Source of the DNA: Acidobacteriota bacterium
GTDB lineage: Bacteria; Acidobacteriota; Terriglobia; UBA7540
DNA: 15,874 bases
Assembly (NCBI GenBank): GCA_021828245.1
Contig: JAKASC010000023.1
Span: 1-15,874 of the forward strand
Direction: 5' to 3'
Part shown: in pieces, positions 1 through 7,521 of the stretch
Layout: each line of letters starts with the position of its first letter
Numbering within the stretch: position 1 is the stretch's first letter
Made by a program: the position numbers and the translations under genes
Notes under the pieces: model-generated
Told to the model about the DNA's origin: nothing
Seen by the model: only the letters and a program-made list of their open reading frames with translations
Database searches by the model: none

Positions 1-1290
1 CACGGTGCTTTGCGAAAGCCCTCCCGAAAGGTGAAAGCGGGCTCGCTGGAGACCGTGCGCGTTCACCGTTTCGATGATGACGCTGTAATCGCCGCCGGAG
101 GGTGATTTCAGCGTGACGTAGCTTCCCCCTCCGGACAGATACCCGCAAGCGCTATTGATATATTGCCAGCCGGGTTGAGCAAACTGCGTCGTATGGGCCG
201 TCACCCAGATCATGGGCAGAACCTTGTAATGGCCCGACCACGGCGTGTTCGCCAGCATGAGACCGGAATCTGGCGCCGCCAAATTGTCATAGTAAGAGGT
301 GACGGGGCTCCAAATTTCCGTGGCTGTAATGCGGTCGCGGATGTAGTTTAAGTTATAAAGCATCGCCAGCGATTCGGCATACGGAGACCAGTGGCGAGAT
401 AGTCCCTTCGTGTAATAAAAGAATTCATCTTCGGACGCCCACAAGGGCTTGCCTGTCCTGAGCGCTGCCCCGGGGGTCGTGCGGCCCTGGATGACGTTGG
501 GGCTGTGGACGCCGATGACATCCACCGCATTGTCAAGCTGTGCGTCATGGGCCAGCTTATCCACAATGCTCCAGGGATGCTCCTGCGTGTACAAATCGCA
601 GCAGACGATTTGGGTTCCGAGGTGGTGCGCAAGCAGCGTGCGGTGAAGCAGCTTCACGTACTGGGGCTCATACTGAGTTTCATTCCAAATGCCCGTGAAG
701 CGCATGTTGAGGTGGTGAACCGACTGGGCGCCTTCGATAAATTTGGCCACGTACTCGGCCATGTCCTGGGAGTAGAAGTGGCCATGACCGATCCAGCCGG
801 GCGCCCCCCAGGCGAGCGAGTCGAGAACAATATTGGGGTTTCGCTTTTGAGCCTCTTCCATGAACCACCATTCGTAGCCACGATCAAAGTTGGGGTGCGC
901 CATCTCCGCGCGGGTGCGGGCAAAGCTCGGCTCGGAGCCGTCAGTCGAGTTGACGTCGGCGCCGATCTCAACCTTGAGGTGCTGGAGCGAGGCTCCGTAA
1001 TCCGGCTTAAAAAGGTAGTCAAGAATCTGCCGCCGTTGAGCCTTCGGGTAGTCCACCAGCAGGCGTGTTGAGGCGCCCGCGCTTACCCCTCCGATGCCGT
1101 CGAAAATGCGCCCCTTGCCGCGCCCGTCCAGTTGAATCGTCGTGGTGGAGGTGATGGGTGGCGAGGTGCGACACCCCGCCAGCAAGCCCAACATTCCCAA
1201 CGCGCAAGACAGTTTCCCCAAGCGACGAATCCTCGCCCATTGGCTTTTGCCTGACCTGATCATCGGTCCATCCTCGCTCGATTTACGCAT
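1..1290 (-). CDS. GH59 galactosylceramidase-like lipoprotein (partial, C-terminus beyond window)
   Basis: The reading frame is open for 430 codons from the start to the left window edge. It matches the catalytic domain of glycoside hydrolase family 59 closely as I remember animal galactocerebrosidase: FDGIGG near residue 63, LLVDYP at 77, ILDYLFKP at 89, KVEIG at 106, RGYEWW at 137. The expected acid/base Glu lies in TGIWNE (E204) and the nucleophile Glu in LWASED (E287). PWSGHY and the AHTTQFAQPGW stretch (350-375) also match. Family members remove beta-linked galactose from galactolipids or galactosides. A basic, hydrophobic N-terminus ends in the lipobox LLAGC (Cys40), so the protein is probably a membrane-anchored lipoprotein. 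The start at 1290 has AAGGAG 11 bases upstream and an in-frame stop before it. Met10 (1263), with GAGGA nearby, is an alternative that gives a more usual signal length. It lies 25 bases after the transporter gene, in the same operon. The true substrate is unknown. Confidence 0.92.
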   Translation of the reverse strand, partial: MRKSSEDGPMIRSGKSQWARIRRLGKLSCALGMLGLLAGCRTSPPITSTTTIQLDGRGKGRIFDGIGGVSAGASTRLLVDYPKAQRRQILDYLFKPDYGASLQHLKVEIGADVNSTDGSEPSFARTRAEMAHPNFDRGYEWWFMEEAQKRNPNIVLDSLAWGAPGWIGHGHFYSQDMAEYVAKFIEGAQSVHHLNMRFTGIWNETQYEPQYVKLLHRTLLAHHLGTQIVCCDLYTQEHPWSIVDKLAHDAQLDNAVDVIGVHSPNVIQGRTTPGAALRTGKPLWASEDEFFYYTKGLSRHWSPYAESLAMLYNLNYIRDRITATEIWSPVTSYYDNLAAPDSGLMLANTPWSGHYKVLPMIWVTAHTTQFAQPGWQYINSACGYLSGGGSYVTLKSPSGGDYSVIIETVNAHGLQRARFHLSGGLSQSTV

Positions 1291-1315
1291 TAGCGCTCAG
1301 TCTCCTTGCGGTGTT

Positions 1316-2344
1316 TCAAAACAGCCCGCCCAGATTGAGCACACCGACCGCGATGAGCGTGACCAATACCGCCGCCATCAGAATCTTCCGGGTTCGCACC
1401 GACGTCGCTTTCCATTCCCCCGTCAGAACGCCGAGCGCGTTCGACCAGAGAATTTGCGCCGCGATGAACAGGGCGAAGCCCACCGACGTCCCAAAGCTGC
1501 CGACCAGCGTCGCGCCAATACCATAACCGACGATGCCCGACAGCCACAGCAAGCCCATCGCGCCGCCCAGCAGCGCTTCCCTCGGCGAGCCGGCGGTCGC
1601 GAACAACGCCCACGAATTGTTCCGCGAAAGCCGCCAAGCGCAATAGACCAAATTGGGAATAAAACCGGCGCTCAGAATCAGTGCCCAAACCGCGTAAGGT
1701 GAAACCAACGGTCCTGCCCCCAGCGTCTTGCTGAGTTCGAGCAGCCTCCCGCTGAAAGCAAAACCAAGATTCCACGCCGAGCCCACGATCCCCGTGAAAA
1801 TACAGATTCCCAGCCCCGCGGCGAAACTGTAACCCAGCCGGCTTTTGGGCGCGTCGCTCGAAGCCTGTTCCCGTTCCCTGCTTCGCCCTGCCTTCGCGTA
1901 AAGGACTAAACCGACAATGAGAATCGGTATGCTGGTCAAAAGCAGAACACCCTTCGGCTGCAACAGCCCGCCCGGGTGAAGCGCCAGCAGAGGAATTAAG
2001 GAGCCAAAAAGGCAGCCGAGACCGGAGACCACAGTGAACGCCAGCGCCATGCCGACGGCCTCGATGCCCAGGCCGAACGTCACCTGCGCGATTCCCCAAA
2101 GGAACCCAAAGGCGAGCGGATAGACCAAGGCGCTGCCCGGCGAATTGCGATATATCTCGACGAGGTGCGGAACCCATCCGATGGCCAATGCCCAGGGCAG
2201 GATGAGCAGCGCCACGACGGCAAAAACCAACCACGTATTTTCCCATCTCCAGCTTCGAGAAGACTTCATCGGCGCCGCAAAGCTGCCGTTCAGCGCGCCG
2301 CTTGCGGCAATAATTGCCATCCCTAGCCAGAAATGTTCGCTCAT
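1316..2344 (-). CDS. RhaT-family sugar:proton symporter (drug/metabolite transporter superfamily)
   Basis: This is a 342-residue integral membrane protein with about ten hydrophobic segments. Length and N-terminal pattern match E. coli RhaT (about 344 residues): a first helix followed by APMK, then a W-rich WRWENTW stretch, ILPWALA, and GFLWGIAQVTFGLGIEAVGM. RhaT imports L-rhamnose with protons. The family is broader, and sitting between two galactosidase genes suggests galactose or another product of those enzymes as cargo; this is inference. The start at 2344 was chosen because it aligns with RhaT and has a GGGG stretch at suitable spacing. An upstream ATG at 2371 would add nine residues but has its purine-rich stretch too close. 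It follows the GH27 stop by 51 bases and precedes GH59 by 25, so the three are probably co-transcribed. Confidence 0.88.
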   Translation of the reverse strand: MSEHFWLGMAIIAASGALNGSFAAPMKSSRSWRWENTWLVFAVVALLILPWALAIGWVPHLVEIYRNSPGSALVYPLAFGFLWGIAQVTFGLGIEAVGMALAFTVVSGLGCLFGSLIPLLALHPGGLLQPKGVLLLTSIPILIVGLVLYAKAGRSREREQASSDAPKSRLGYSFAAGLGICIFTGIVGSAWNLGFAFSGRLLELSKTLGAGPLVSPYAVWALILSAGFIPNLVYCAWRLSRNNSWALFATAGSPREALLGGAMGLLWLSGIVGYGIGATLVGSFGTSVGFALFIAAQILWSNALGVLTGEWKATSVRTRKILMAAVLVTLIAVGVLNLGGLF

Positions 2345-2395
2345 GGTGCCGATCCCCGCGAGGATCGTCATCGTCCTCGCAAGGGCAACGGTGCG

Positions 2396-3562
2396 CTATT
2401 GTAACTTGACCAGGACCACTCCGTGACTTGGGACCTCGGCGGAAAAAGTATGGTGAAAGGTGCCCAGGTCCTTTCGCGCCCATAGGTCTCGAACTCGTAC
2501 CGTCTCCGGCATGCCGACCTGTTTGAAATGAACGGTCATCGGCAGGGGTGAAAGACTTCGGTTGAACAAACCCACCGCCACGCTGTGATGAATCAGTGGC
2601 TTTGCCCAGATTTCGAGAGGGCCCTGCTGCCAAACGCGGTGTCCTTCAATGCCCTTGGGATCCTGATCCACCGCGATGACTTCGGGATTGGTCAGAATTT
2701 CTCGAGTTGTCTTGGTCATGTGAGTCAGGTCGTTGCCGGCCAAAAGCGGCGCCGCCAAAAGGCACCACAAACTCATCTGAGTCAGCTCTTCGTTGTAATT
2801 GAGACGGCCGAGGCCAATCTGCAGAATATCCGGATCGTTCCAGTGGCCGGGCCCGGCGAACTTGCCAAGACCGTTCTGCTGAAATCCGAAAAGAGAAACC
2901 CGATCGTACCCGCCGCCAATGTCATCCGTTGTTCGCCACATGTTGCCGCCCACCGAAGCGCCCCAGCGCCAGACGGCTTCGAGTCCATATTGGCAAAGGC
3001 TAAAGACCATTGGACGGCCCGTGCTCAAAATCGCCTCGTACATTTTTCGGTAGGCCGCCTGCATCTGGTCCGGCGAATAAACCTTCGACGCGCTGCACCA
3101 ATCGTACTTAAGAAAATCCACACCCCACCGCGCGTAGGTCTCCGCATCCTGCTTTTCGTGCCCGTAGCTGCCTTCGTATCCAGCGCAGGTTTTGGGGCCG
3201 GGCGAAGAATAAATTCCAAATTTGAGGCCCAGGCTGTGGATGTAATCGCCGAGGGCCTTCATGTCAGGGAATCGGTTGTTGGGATGGATAAAACCCTTTG
3301 CGTCGCGCTGGCCCTGCCAGCAATCGTCAATGTTGACGTAGGTGTAACCCACGGCTTTCATGCCGCTCTCGACCATCGCCAGGGCGTTCGCGCGAACGAT
3401 GGCTTCGGTCACCTTGCAGCCGTACTGATACCAATCATTCCAGCCCATGGGCGGCGTCGCGGCCAACCGCGCCGTCCGGCCCATCGCCGGGACCGCCAGC
3501 CCCATCGCCAAAAAGATCGCGCCCAGCGCGCCCGCCACCGCCGACCTCGTTCCTCTGCGCAT
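2396..3562 (-). CDS. Secreted GH27 alpha-galactosidase
   Basis: A 388-residue protein with a clear signal peptide (residues 1-28: basic RRGTR, hydrophobic core, AMG before the mature part). The mature part opens with the GH27 hallmark TPPMGWNDW (36-44), then NIDDCWQ (77-83), FGIYSSPG, and FLKYDWC containing the nucleophile Asp154. RTTDDI supplies the acid/base Asp, most likely D214. GHWNDPDILQIG and the AVDQD stretch also fit. A small C-terminal beta domain follows (about 305-388). It hydrolyses terminal alpha-galactosides, probably in the periplasm or outside. The start at 3562 has GGAGAG eight bases upstream and directly yields the signal peptide. The frame stays open further upstream to 3709, but that extension is Arg-rich, lacks family similarity and would bury the signal sequence. 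It is the first gene of the leftward operon. Related GH27 activities, such as alpha-N-acetylgalactosaminidase or beta-L-arabinopyranosidase, cannot be excluded. Confidence 0.93.
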   Translation of the reverse strand: MRRGTRSAVAGALGAIFLAMGLAVPAMGRTARLAATPPMGWNDWYQYGCKVTEAIVRANALAMVESGMKAVGYTYVNIDDCWQGQRDAKGFIHPNNRFPDMKALGDYIHSLGLKFGIYSSPGPKTCAGYEGSYGHEKQDAETYARWGVDFLKYDWCSASKVYSPDQMQAAYRKMYEAILSTGRPMVFSLCQYGLEAVWRWGASVGGNMWRTTDDIGGGYDRVSLFGFQQNGLGKFAGPGHWNDPDILQIGLGRLNYNEELTQMSLWCLLAAPLLAGNDLTHMTKTTREILTNPEVIAVDQDPKGIEGHRVWQQGPLEIWAKPLIHHSVAVGLFNRSLSPLPMTVHFKQVGMPETVRVRDLWARKDLGTFHHTFSAEVPSHGVVLVKLQ

Positions 3563-3836
3563 CAAAGCGTCTCTCCGATTTCTCTCGCGCCTTGCCAACG
3601 TGCCTCTAACGCCGGCGGTGCGCGATGCCTTTACCCGCTTTCGCCGCGACCCGGCGTCGGGTGTGCCATGATATCGCAGAACGGCTCGGGCGGCCCGCAC
3701 AAACGCCACTCCCCGCTGTAGCGGCGGTCTATGACCGCCGGTTCCCGTCGGTCATGGAGCGGCGTCTGAGAAAATGAGGGTCACCTTATTTTGCAAACAT
3801 CTGTAAACTGGCTTTTCGCTCGCGCGGCGGCGGCTC
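3563..3836. other. Divergent intergenic region between the GH27 operon and the DUF4380 gene
   Basis: These 274 bases separate two outward-facing transcription units, so promoters for both are expected here. I could not identify a convincing -35/-10 pair on either strand. The part near the DUF4380 start (about 3785-3812) is AT-richer and holds TTTTGCAAAC followed by TGTAAAC, a possible half-site repeat for a regulator. The centre holds the inverted repeats listed separately. The DUF4380 start has no good SD sequence. Confidence 0.5.
3722..3755. repeat. Two overlapping inverted repeats (alternative hairpins)
   Basis: The arms CGGCGGTC (3722-3729) and GACCGCCG (3733-3740) form a perfect 8-bp stem with loop TAT. 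The second arm, extended as ATGACCGCCGG (3731-3741), also pairs with CCGTCGGTCAT (3745-3755): ten pairs, one mismatch, loop TTC. The two hairpins share one arm and exclude each other. There is no T-run on either side, so this is not a standard terminator. It may be a dispersed extragenic palindrome or an operator. I saw no second copy in the window. Confidence 0.6.
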
Positions 3837-5090
3837 ATGTCAAAGTTCCCCTCCAGACTCAAACGCGACACCCTTCACGGCTGGAACACTGTGAGCCTGG
3901 CCAACGGTCTGATCGAGGTCGTCGTCATCCCGGAAATTGGCGGCCGCATCATGCAGCTTCGACTGGGCGAGTGCGAATTCTTCTACGTCAATCCCCGGCA
4001 TCTTGGCCGCGTTTCTCCGCCGGAGGAAAATTGCGCGGCGGCGGGTTGGAAGAACTACGGCGGCTCCAAAGTCTGGCCCGCCCCCCAGGGTTGGGAGCGA
4101 AGCAATCAGTGGCCTGGACCGCCGGACCCCATCCTTGATGGGGGCCCTTACGCATGGCAAGTGGTCAGCGAAAGCCCGGAAAAGGTTTCGCTTCGGCTCG
4201 AAAGCCGGCCGGATGAATATACGGGGTTGGTCTTTTCGAGGGAGATTCAGCTTCGGGCGAATTCCTCAACCCTTCGAATCGTCCACAAGATGCGCAATGT
4301 CTCCTCAAGGGTGGTTCGTTGGGGAATTTGGCAGGTCACCCAGCAGAACGCCAACCTTCCCCTATGCGTCTATGCGCCGGCAAGGCGCTACCAGCAGATG
4401 TTTGGCGATGAGCCGTTCCGGCACGTCCATCTCCATCATGAAACCGGCCTTTGGCAACTGCATTATGCTGACCAAGTGGCGAAGTTTGCCGTCCATGTCG
4501 AGCACGGATGGCTGGCGACCATCAGACCCACGGAACTGTTCGCGCTGGTTGAAACATTTCCGCTATTTCCCGACCGCCCTTATCCCGACGGGGCACCGGT
4601 CGAAGTGTGGGTTAACGGGCGAGGCACCTATACATTGCCTACGGGCAAAATTAACACCCAGGATGATCCGAACGGCTGCGATGCTTATATCGAGACCGAG
4701 GCGCTGAGCCCGCTGGTGGAACTGAAGCCGGGTGAGGAATTCAGCTTTCCCATCTGCTGGCACGCGACACGAGTCGTCAGCCCCGTCGTCCGCAGCGTCA
4801 CTCAAGCTGCTCTCATCTCGGAGGTCCCAACCGTCGAGCGCGAGAGCGGCAACGTGCGACTGACAGGCGCTTTCGGATTTTTCGAGGAAGGAATGCTGGA
4901 GCTGGCCGTCCTCACCCAAAATCGCCAGATTTCGGACAAAATGAAAATAAGCCACGTCTGGCCGGGCGACGCCGTTTGGTTGAATCATCCGTTGCGCCTC
5001 GGCCAGGAGGCCCACAAGGTATCGTTGCGCTTGAGATCCCCCGACGGCAAACTTCTGGCCGAGTTCGCAGAGCTCCCGCTCGATTCTTAA
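3837..5090 (+). CDS. DUF4380 protein, aldose-epimerase/mutarotase-like fold
   Basis: A 417-residue protein without a signal peptide or membrane segment, so probably cytoplasmic. The N-terminal part shows the DUF4380 pattern: SLANGLIEVVVIPEIGGRI (residues 19-37), EFFYVNP, WKNYGGSKVWPAPQG (71-85), and later a VWVNGRG/TLPTG region. These proteins resemble galactose mutarotase-like beta-sandwiches. Their exact activity is not established, and aldose 1-epimerase activity is only a guess. The C-terminal 90 residues look like a separate all-beta segment. The start at 3837 is the only ATG after an in-frame stop at 3804; it lacks a recognisable SD sequence. The gene is divergent from the GH27-RhaT-GH59 operon, which supports a role in sugar handling. 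It converges with hemDE, with 71 bases between the stops. Confidence 0.82.
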   Translation: MSKFPSRLKRDTLHGWNTVSLANGLIEVVVIPEIGGRIMQLRLGECEFFYVNPRHLGRVSPPEENCAAAGWKNYGGSKVWPAPQGWERSNQWPGPPDPILDGGPYAWQVVSESPEKVSLRLESRPDEYTGLVFSREIQLRANSSTLRIVHKMRNVSSRVVRWGIWQVTQQNANLPLCVYAPARRYQQMFGDEPFRHVHLHHETGLWQLHYADQVAKFAVHVEHGWLATIRPTELFALVETFPLFPDRPYPDGAPVEVWVNGRGTYTLPTGKINTQDDPNGCDAYIETEALSPLVELKPGEEFSFPICWHATRVVSPVVRSVTQAALISEVPTVERESGNVRLTGAFGFFEEGMLELAVLTQNRQISDKMKISHVWPGDAVWLNHPLRLGQEAHKVSLRLRSPDGKLLAEFAELPLDS

Positions 5091-5161
5091 GGCGACTTTT
5101 CAGTTCGCTGGATTTTATCTAACTTTGGGAACCCAGAGCAGCACAATCGCGCCATCCGCGA

Positions 5162-7153
5162 CTATGCGCCCGCGCGGCGTTCGCTAAGTTCGTGGACCAT
5201 TTCAACCAAGGCCAGGACATTTTCTTCCGGCGTATCGGGAAGGACACCATGGCCCAAATTGAATATGTGCCCGGGTCGTCCGTTCGCCTGGGCTAGTATC
5301 CGCTGGACCCGTTGACGTAAAAAAGCCCTATCGCCAAAGAGCACGGTCGGATCCAGGTTGCCCTGCACCCCCACGTCGTAGCCGACCCGCCTCCAGGCCT
5401 CGTCCAACTCAACACGAAAGTCAAGCCCGATGACATCTCCACCCGCTCGCCGTAGGTCCTCAAGAAACGGCCCCGTCCCCAGCCCAAAGTGAATGAGGGG
5501 CGCCCCCGGCTGAATTTGTTCAAACATTCGTCGGGAATATGGAAGGACGTATTCCCGATAATCCTCCGGGCCAAGGCAGCCGACCCAGCTATCAAAAATC
5601 TGTACCGCATCCGCCCCCGCGCGAATTTGTCCATTCACATATTCAGCCAGGCGATCGCCCAATTGTGTCATAAGATCCCGCCAGGCCCCGGCATCACGAT
5701 ACATCAGTGTCTTGGTGTACCGAAAAGTCTTGGAAGCCCCTCCTTCGATTAAGTAGGAAGCCAGCGTGAACGGCGCGCCCGCAAACCCTATGAGCGGCAG
5801 CCTCGCAGGCAGCGCGGCGCGCGCTTTGCGAATCGCTTCGAAAACGTACTCGAGAGAATCCGCCGGCGCCGTCCGGAGCAATCGTCCTACGTCCGGCGAT
5901 TCTCGCACCACCGGCGTGACCACGGGCCCCTCGCCCTTGTCATATTCGAGCGCGAAGCCGAGCGGCTCGACGATCAGCAACAGGTCGGCAAAAATGATAG
6001 CGGCATCCACCTTCAGCTTTTGCGCCGCCATCACGGTGACTTCGGCCACCAAGTCGGGGTCCTTGCACAGCTTCAGGAAGGGAACCTTGGCGCGCAGCTC
6101 TCGGTATTCCTTCATAAAACGGCCGGCTTGCCGCATCAACCAAATCGGAGTTCGCGCCGTTGGCTCGCGGCGACATGCCTTCATCAACAAGGATTCCCGC
6201 ACCAGGTCCCGCCTTGTGTCCGGCTCAGGCGGCGGAGAAATCCTCACCGCCGCCGTTGCCCCGGAAGTCGGCACGCTTAACGTCGCGCGGTCCCCCGCTT
6301 TTTTTTTCTCCAGAATTCCTGCGGCCTCTTTTGCCGCGTCAAGCACCAGGACACCCATTTTGGGAGGGCTGGCTTCTAAATCCACGCCGATCTTGTTGCG
6401 GTGAAGCGCCTCCGTGCAGGTCGGACCCACGGAGCAGATGGCACAGCTCCGAAAAGCCTCGAGCAACCGTTCTCTCATGTTGTGTTGCGCGGCAACCTGG
6501 AGCGCATGGTCCACTTGGACCCCGTTGGTAAAAAGGACGACCCGCGCCCGGCCATCCGTAATAGCTTCCAGCACCCTCAGCATGGGCTTCAAATCTTCAG
6601 GCAGCGCCCAGCGATAGACCGGAACCGGCAACACTTCCGCGCCGCGCTTCCTTAACTCCTCCAGGAGGGCCGTGTTGGTCGCCCCGTACTCCTGCACGGC
6701 GATTCGGCTGCCGGGAAGAGAGAAGCTGCGGGGATTTTCGTCCAACTCCTGCAGAATTTCGCGCCAGGTGTTGGGCTCAGGAACCATCATGGTTATCGGC
6801 ACACCCAACTCACGCAAGGCCTTGGCAGGTTTTGCTCCGCGAGAGACGGTGGTGACGTTCCCTAAGGCGGTGACAAGCTGATCTCGGTTGTAGCGTGACT
6901 GAAGTGTTTCCACGAGCGCCCGCGTCCCCACGCCGGTCATGAAAATCACGCCATCAAGCTTTCCCGAGAGCAATTGGTCGGCAAAATTGAACGCCGCCGC
7001 GTTATCTTCAACCGGCACCTCGCGCATCGAAGGGGCAACAAAGGGAACTCCGCCGTACTTTGTGATGAGGGCTGCCAGCTCTTCCGAGCGACGGCTTTCC
7101 AATCCCGCCACGCCGAGTCCTTGGAAGTTGGGTGTTAGCGAACTTGCGGTCAT
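5162..7153 (-). CDS. hemDE: Fused uroporphyrinogen-III synthase / uroporphyrinogen decarboxylase (HemD-HemE)
   Basis: A 663-residue protein with two complete domains. Residues 1 to about 283 are HemD-like: LGVAGLESRRSEELA, FMTGVGTRALVE (71-82), VVLFTNGVQVDHAL, ICSVGPTC. Residues about 315-663 are HemE-like: LMRQAGRFMKEYR (339-351), IIFADLLLIVEP (387-397) with the conserved Asp390, YLIEGG (467-472) with the conserved Tyr, FDSWVG, and NLGHGV (632-637) with the conserved His. HemD cyclises hydroxymethylbilane to uroporphyrinogen III; HemE decarboxylates it to coproporphyrinogen III. The fusion therefore joins consecutive haem-pathway steps. The linker (283-315) holds KKK from an A9 run and a proline-rich stretch. 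The ATG at 7153 has AGGGAG five bases upstream and was preferred over the in-frame GTG at 7159. No other haem genes are adjacent, and no terminator is clear in the short convergent gap. Confidence 0.94.
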   Translation of the reverse strand: MTASSLTPNFQGLGVAGLESRRSEELAALITKYGGVPFVAPSMREVPVEDNAAAFNFADQLLSGKLDGVIFMTGVGTRALVETLQSRYNRDQLVTALGNVTTVSRGAKPAKALRELGVPITMMVPEPNTWREILQELDENPRSFSLPGSRIAVQEYGATNTALLEELRKRGAEVLPVPVYRWALPEDLKPMLRVLEAITDGRARVVLFTNGVQVDHALQVAAQHNMRERLLEAFRSCAICSVGPTCTEALHRNKIGVDLEASPPKMGVLVLDAAKEAAGILEKKKAGDRATLSVPTSGATAAVRISPPPEPDTRRDLVRESLLMKACRREPTARTPIWLMRQAGRFMKEYRELRAKVPFLKLCKDPDLVAEVTVMAAQKLKVDAAIIFADLLLIVEPLGFALEYDKGEGPVVTPVVRESPDVGRLLRTAPADSLEYVFEAIRKARAALPARLPLIGFAGAPFTLASYLIEGGASKTFRYTKTLMYRDAGAWRDLMTQLGDRLAEYVNGQIRAGADAVQIFDSWVGCLGPEDYREYVLPYSRRMFEQIQPGAPLIHFGLGTGPFLEDLRRAGGDVIGLDFRVELDEAWRRVGYDVGVQGNLDPTVLFGDRAFLRQRVQRILAQANGRPGHIFNLGHGVLPDTPEENVLALVEMVHELSERRAGA
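6299..6307 (-). other. A9 homopolymer (T9 on + strand) at the HemD/HemE junction
   Basis: Nine consecutive A residues on the coding strand encode Lys283-285, exactly between the HemD and HemE domains. Runs of nine A are known to promote RNA-polymerase slippage, for example in Thermus dnaX. Adding one A would stop translation at the TGA at 6225-6227; losing one would stop it at the TAA at 6277-6279. Either product would be a free HemD domain with a short tail. The tract is seen directly; slippage is a hypothesis. Confidence 0.4.
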
Positions 7154-7521
7154 TTCCACTCCCTGTAGTCAATAATGGGATAACCTCGAATGAGTTCTCG
7201 TCTGCGCGCCTCAAACCGAAAGGGTCGGGCCATGGGCAACGCCCCCTGGAGCCGACTCCCATCGTGGCTTGGCCGCGACACGGCCACCCTTCTCTATGAG
7301 TCTAGCAGGGATTCCCGACACGACCGATAAAAGCCTCGCCCTATATCCCGATGCTGGACCGGCCAGAAGCCGGAAAGCAAGCCGATGTCCCTCAAACACG
7401 ACCGCTGAGCGCGCAGGGTTCGGAGCAGTTTTCAACACGCCTGCCAGGCAGGAGTGTAGGCAGAATTGCGGGACGGGACACAAGACAAGATGGGGGTTCT
7501 TGAATAGCTCGGCAGACTATT
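7154..7521. other. Intergenic region upstream of hemDE
   Basis: There are 368 bases between the MBL-PilZ stop and the hemDE start, both leftward. Small open frames exist on both strands, but their proteins are Arg/Pro/Gly-rich, low in recognisable structure and without good start signals, so I do not call them. A hemDE promoter probably lies here, but no convincing -35/-10 pair was found. CCTGCCAGGCAGG (7440-7452) is a small palindrome without a T-run. I see no RNA gene. Confidence 0.4.

Noticed and set aside
505..1071. Open 188-codon plus-strand frame
   Set aside because: It is antisense to the GH59 catalytic domain, whose motifs are unambiguous on the minus strand.
1290..2633. Open 447-codon minus-strand frame
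   Set aside because: It is a shifted-frame shadow of the RhaT-like gene and the end of GH27; the product is Gly/Arg-rich without membrane segments.
2585..3721. Open 378-codon plus-strand frame
   Set aside because: It is antisense to the GH27 gene, which carries clear catalytic motifs; the predicted protein has no family features.
5123..5138. Hairpin CTTTGGG/CCCAGAG between convergent DUF4380 and hemDE as a terminator
   Set aside because: The stem is short with a wobble pair and a very tight loop, and neither strand has a following T-run.
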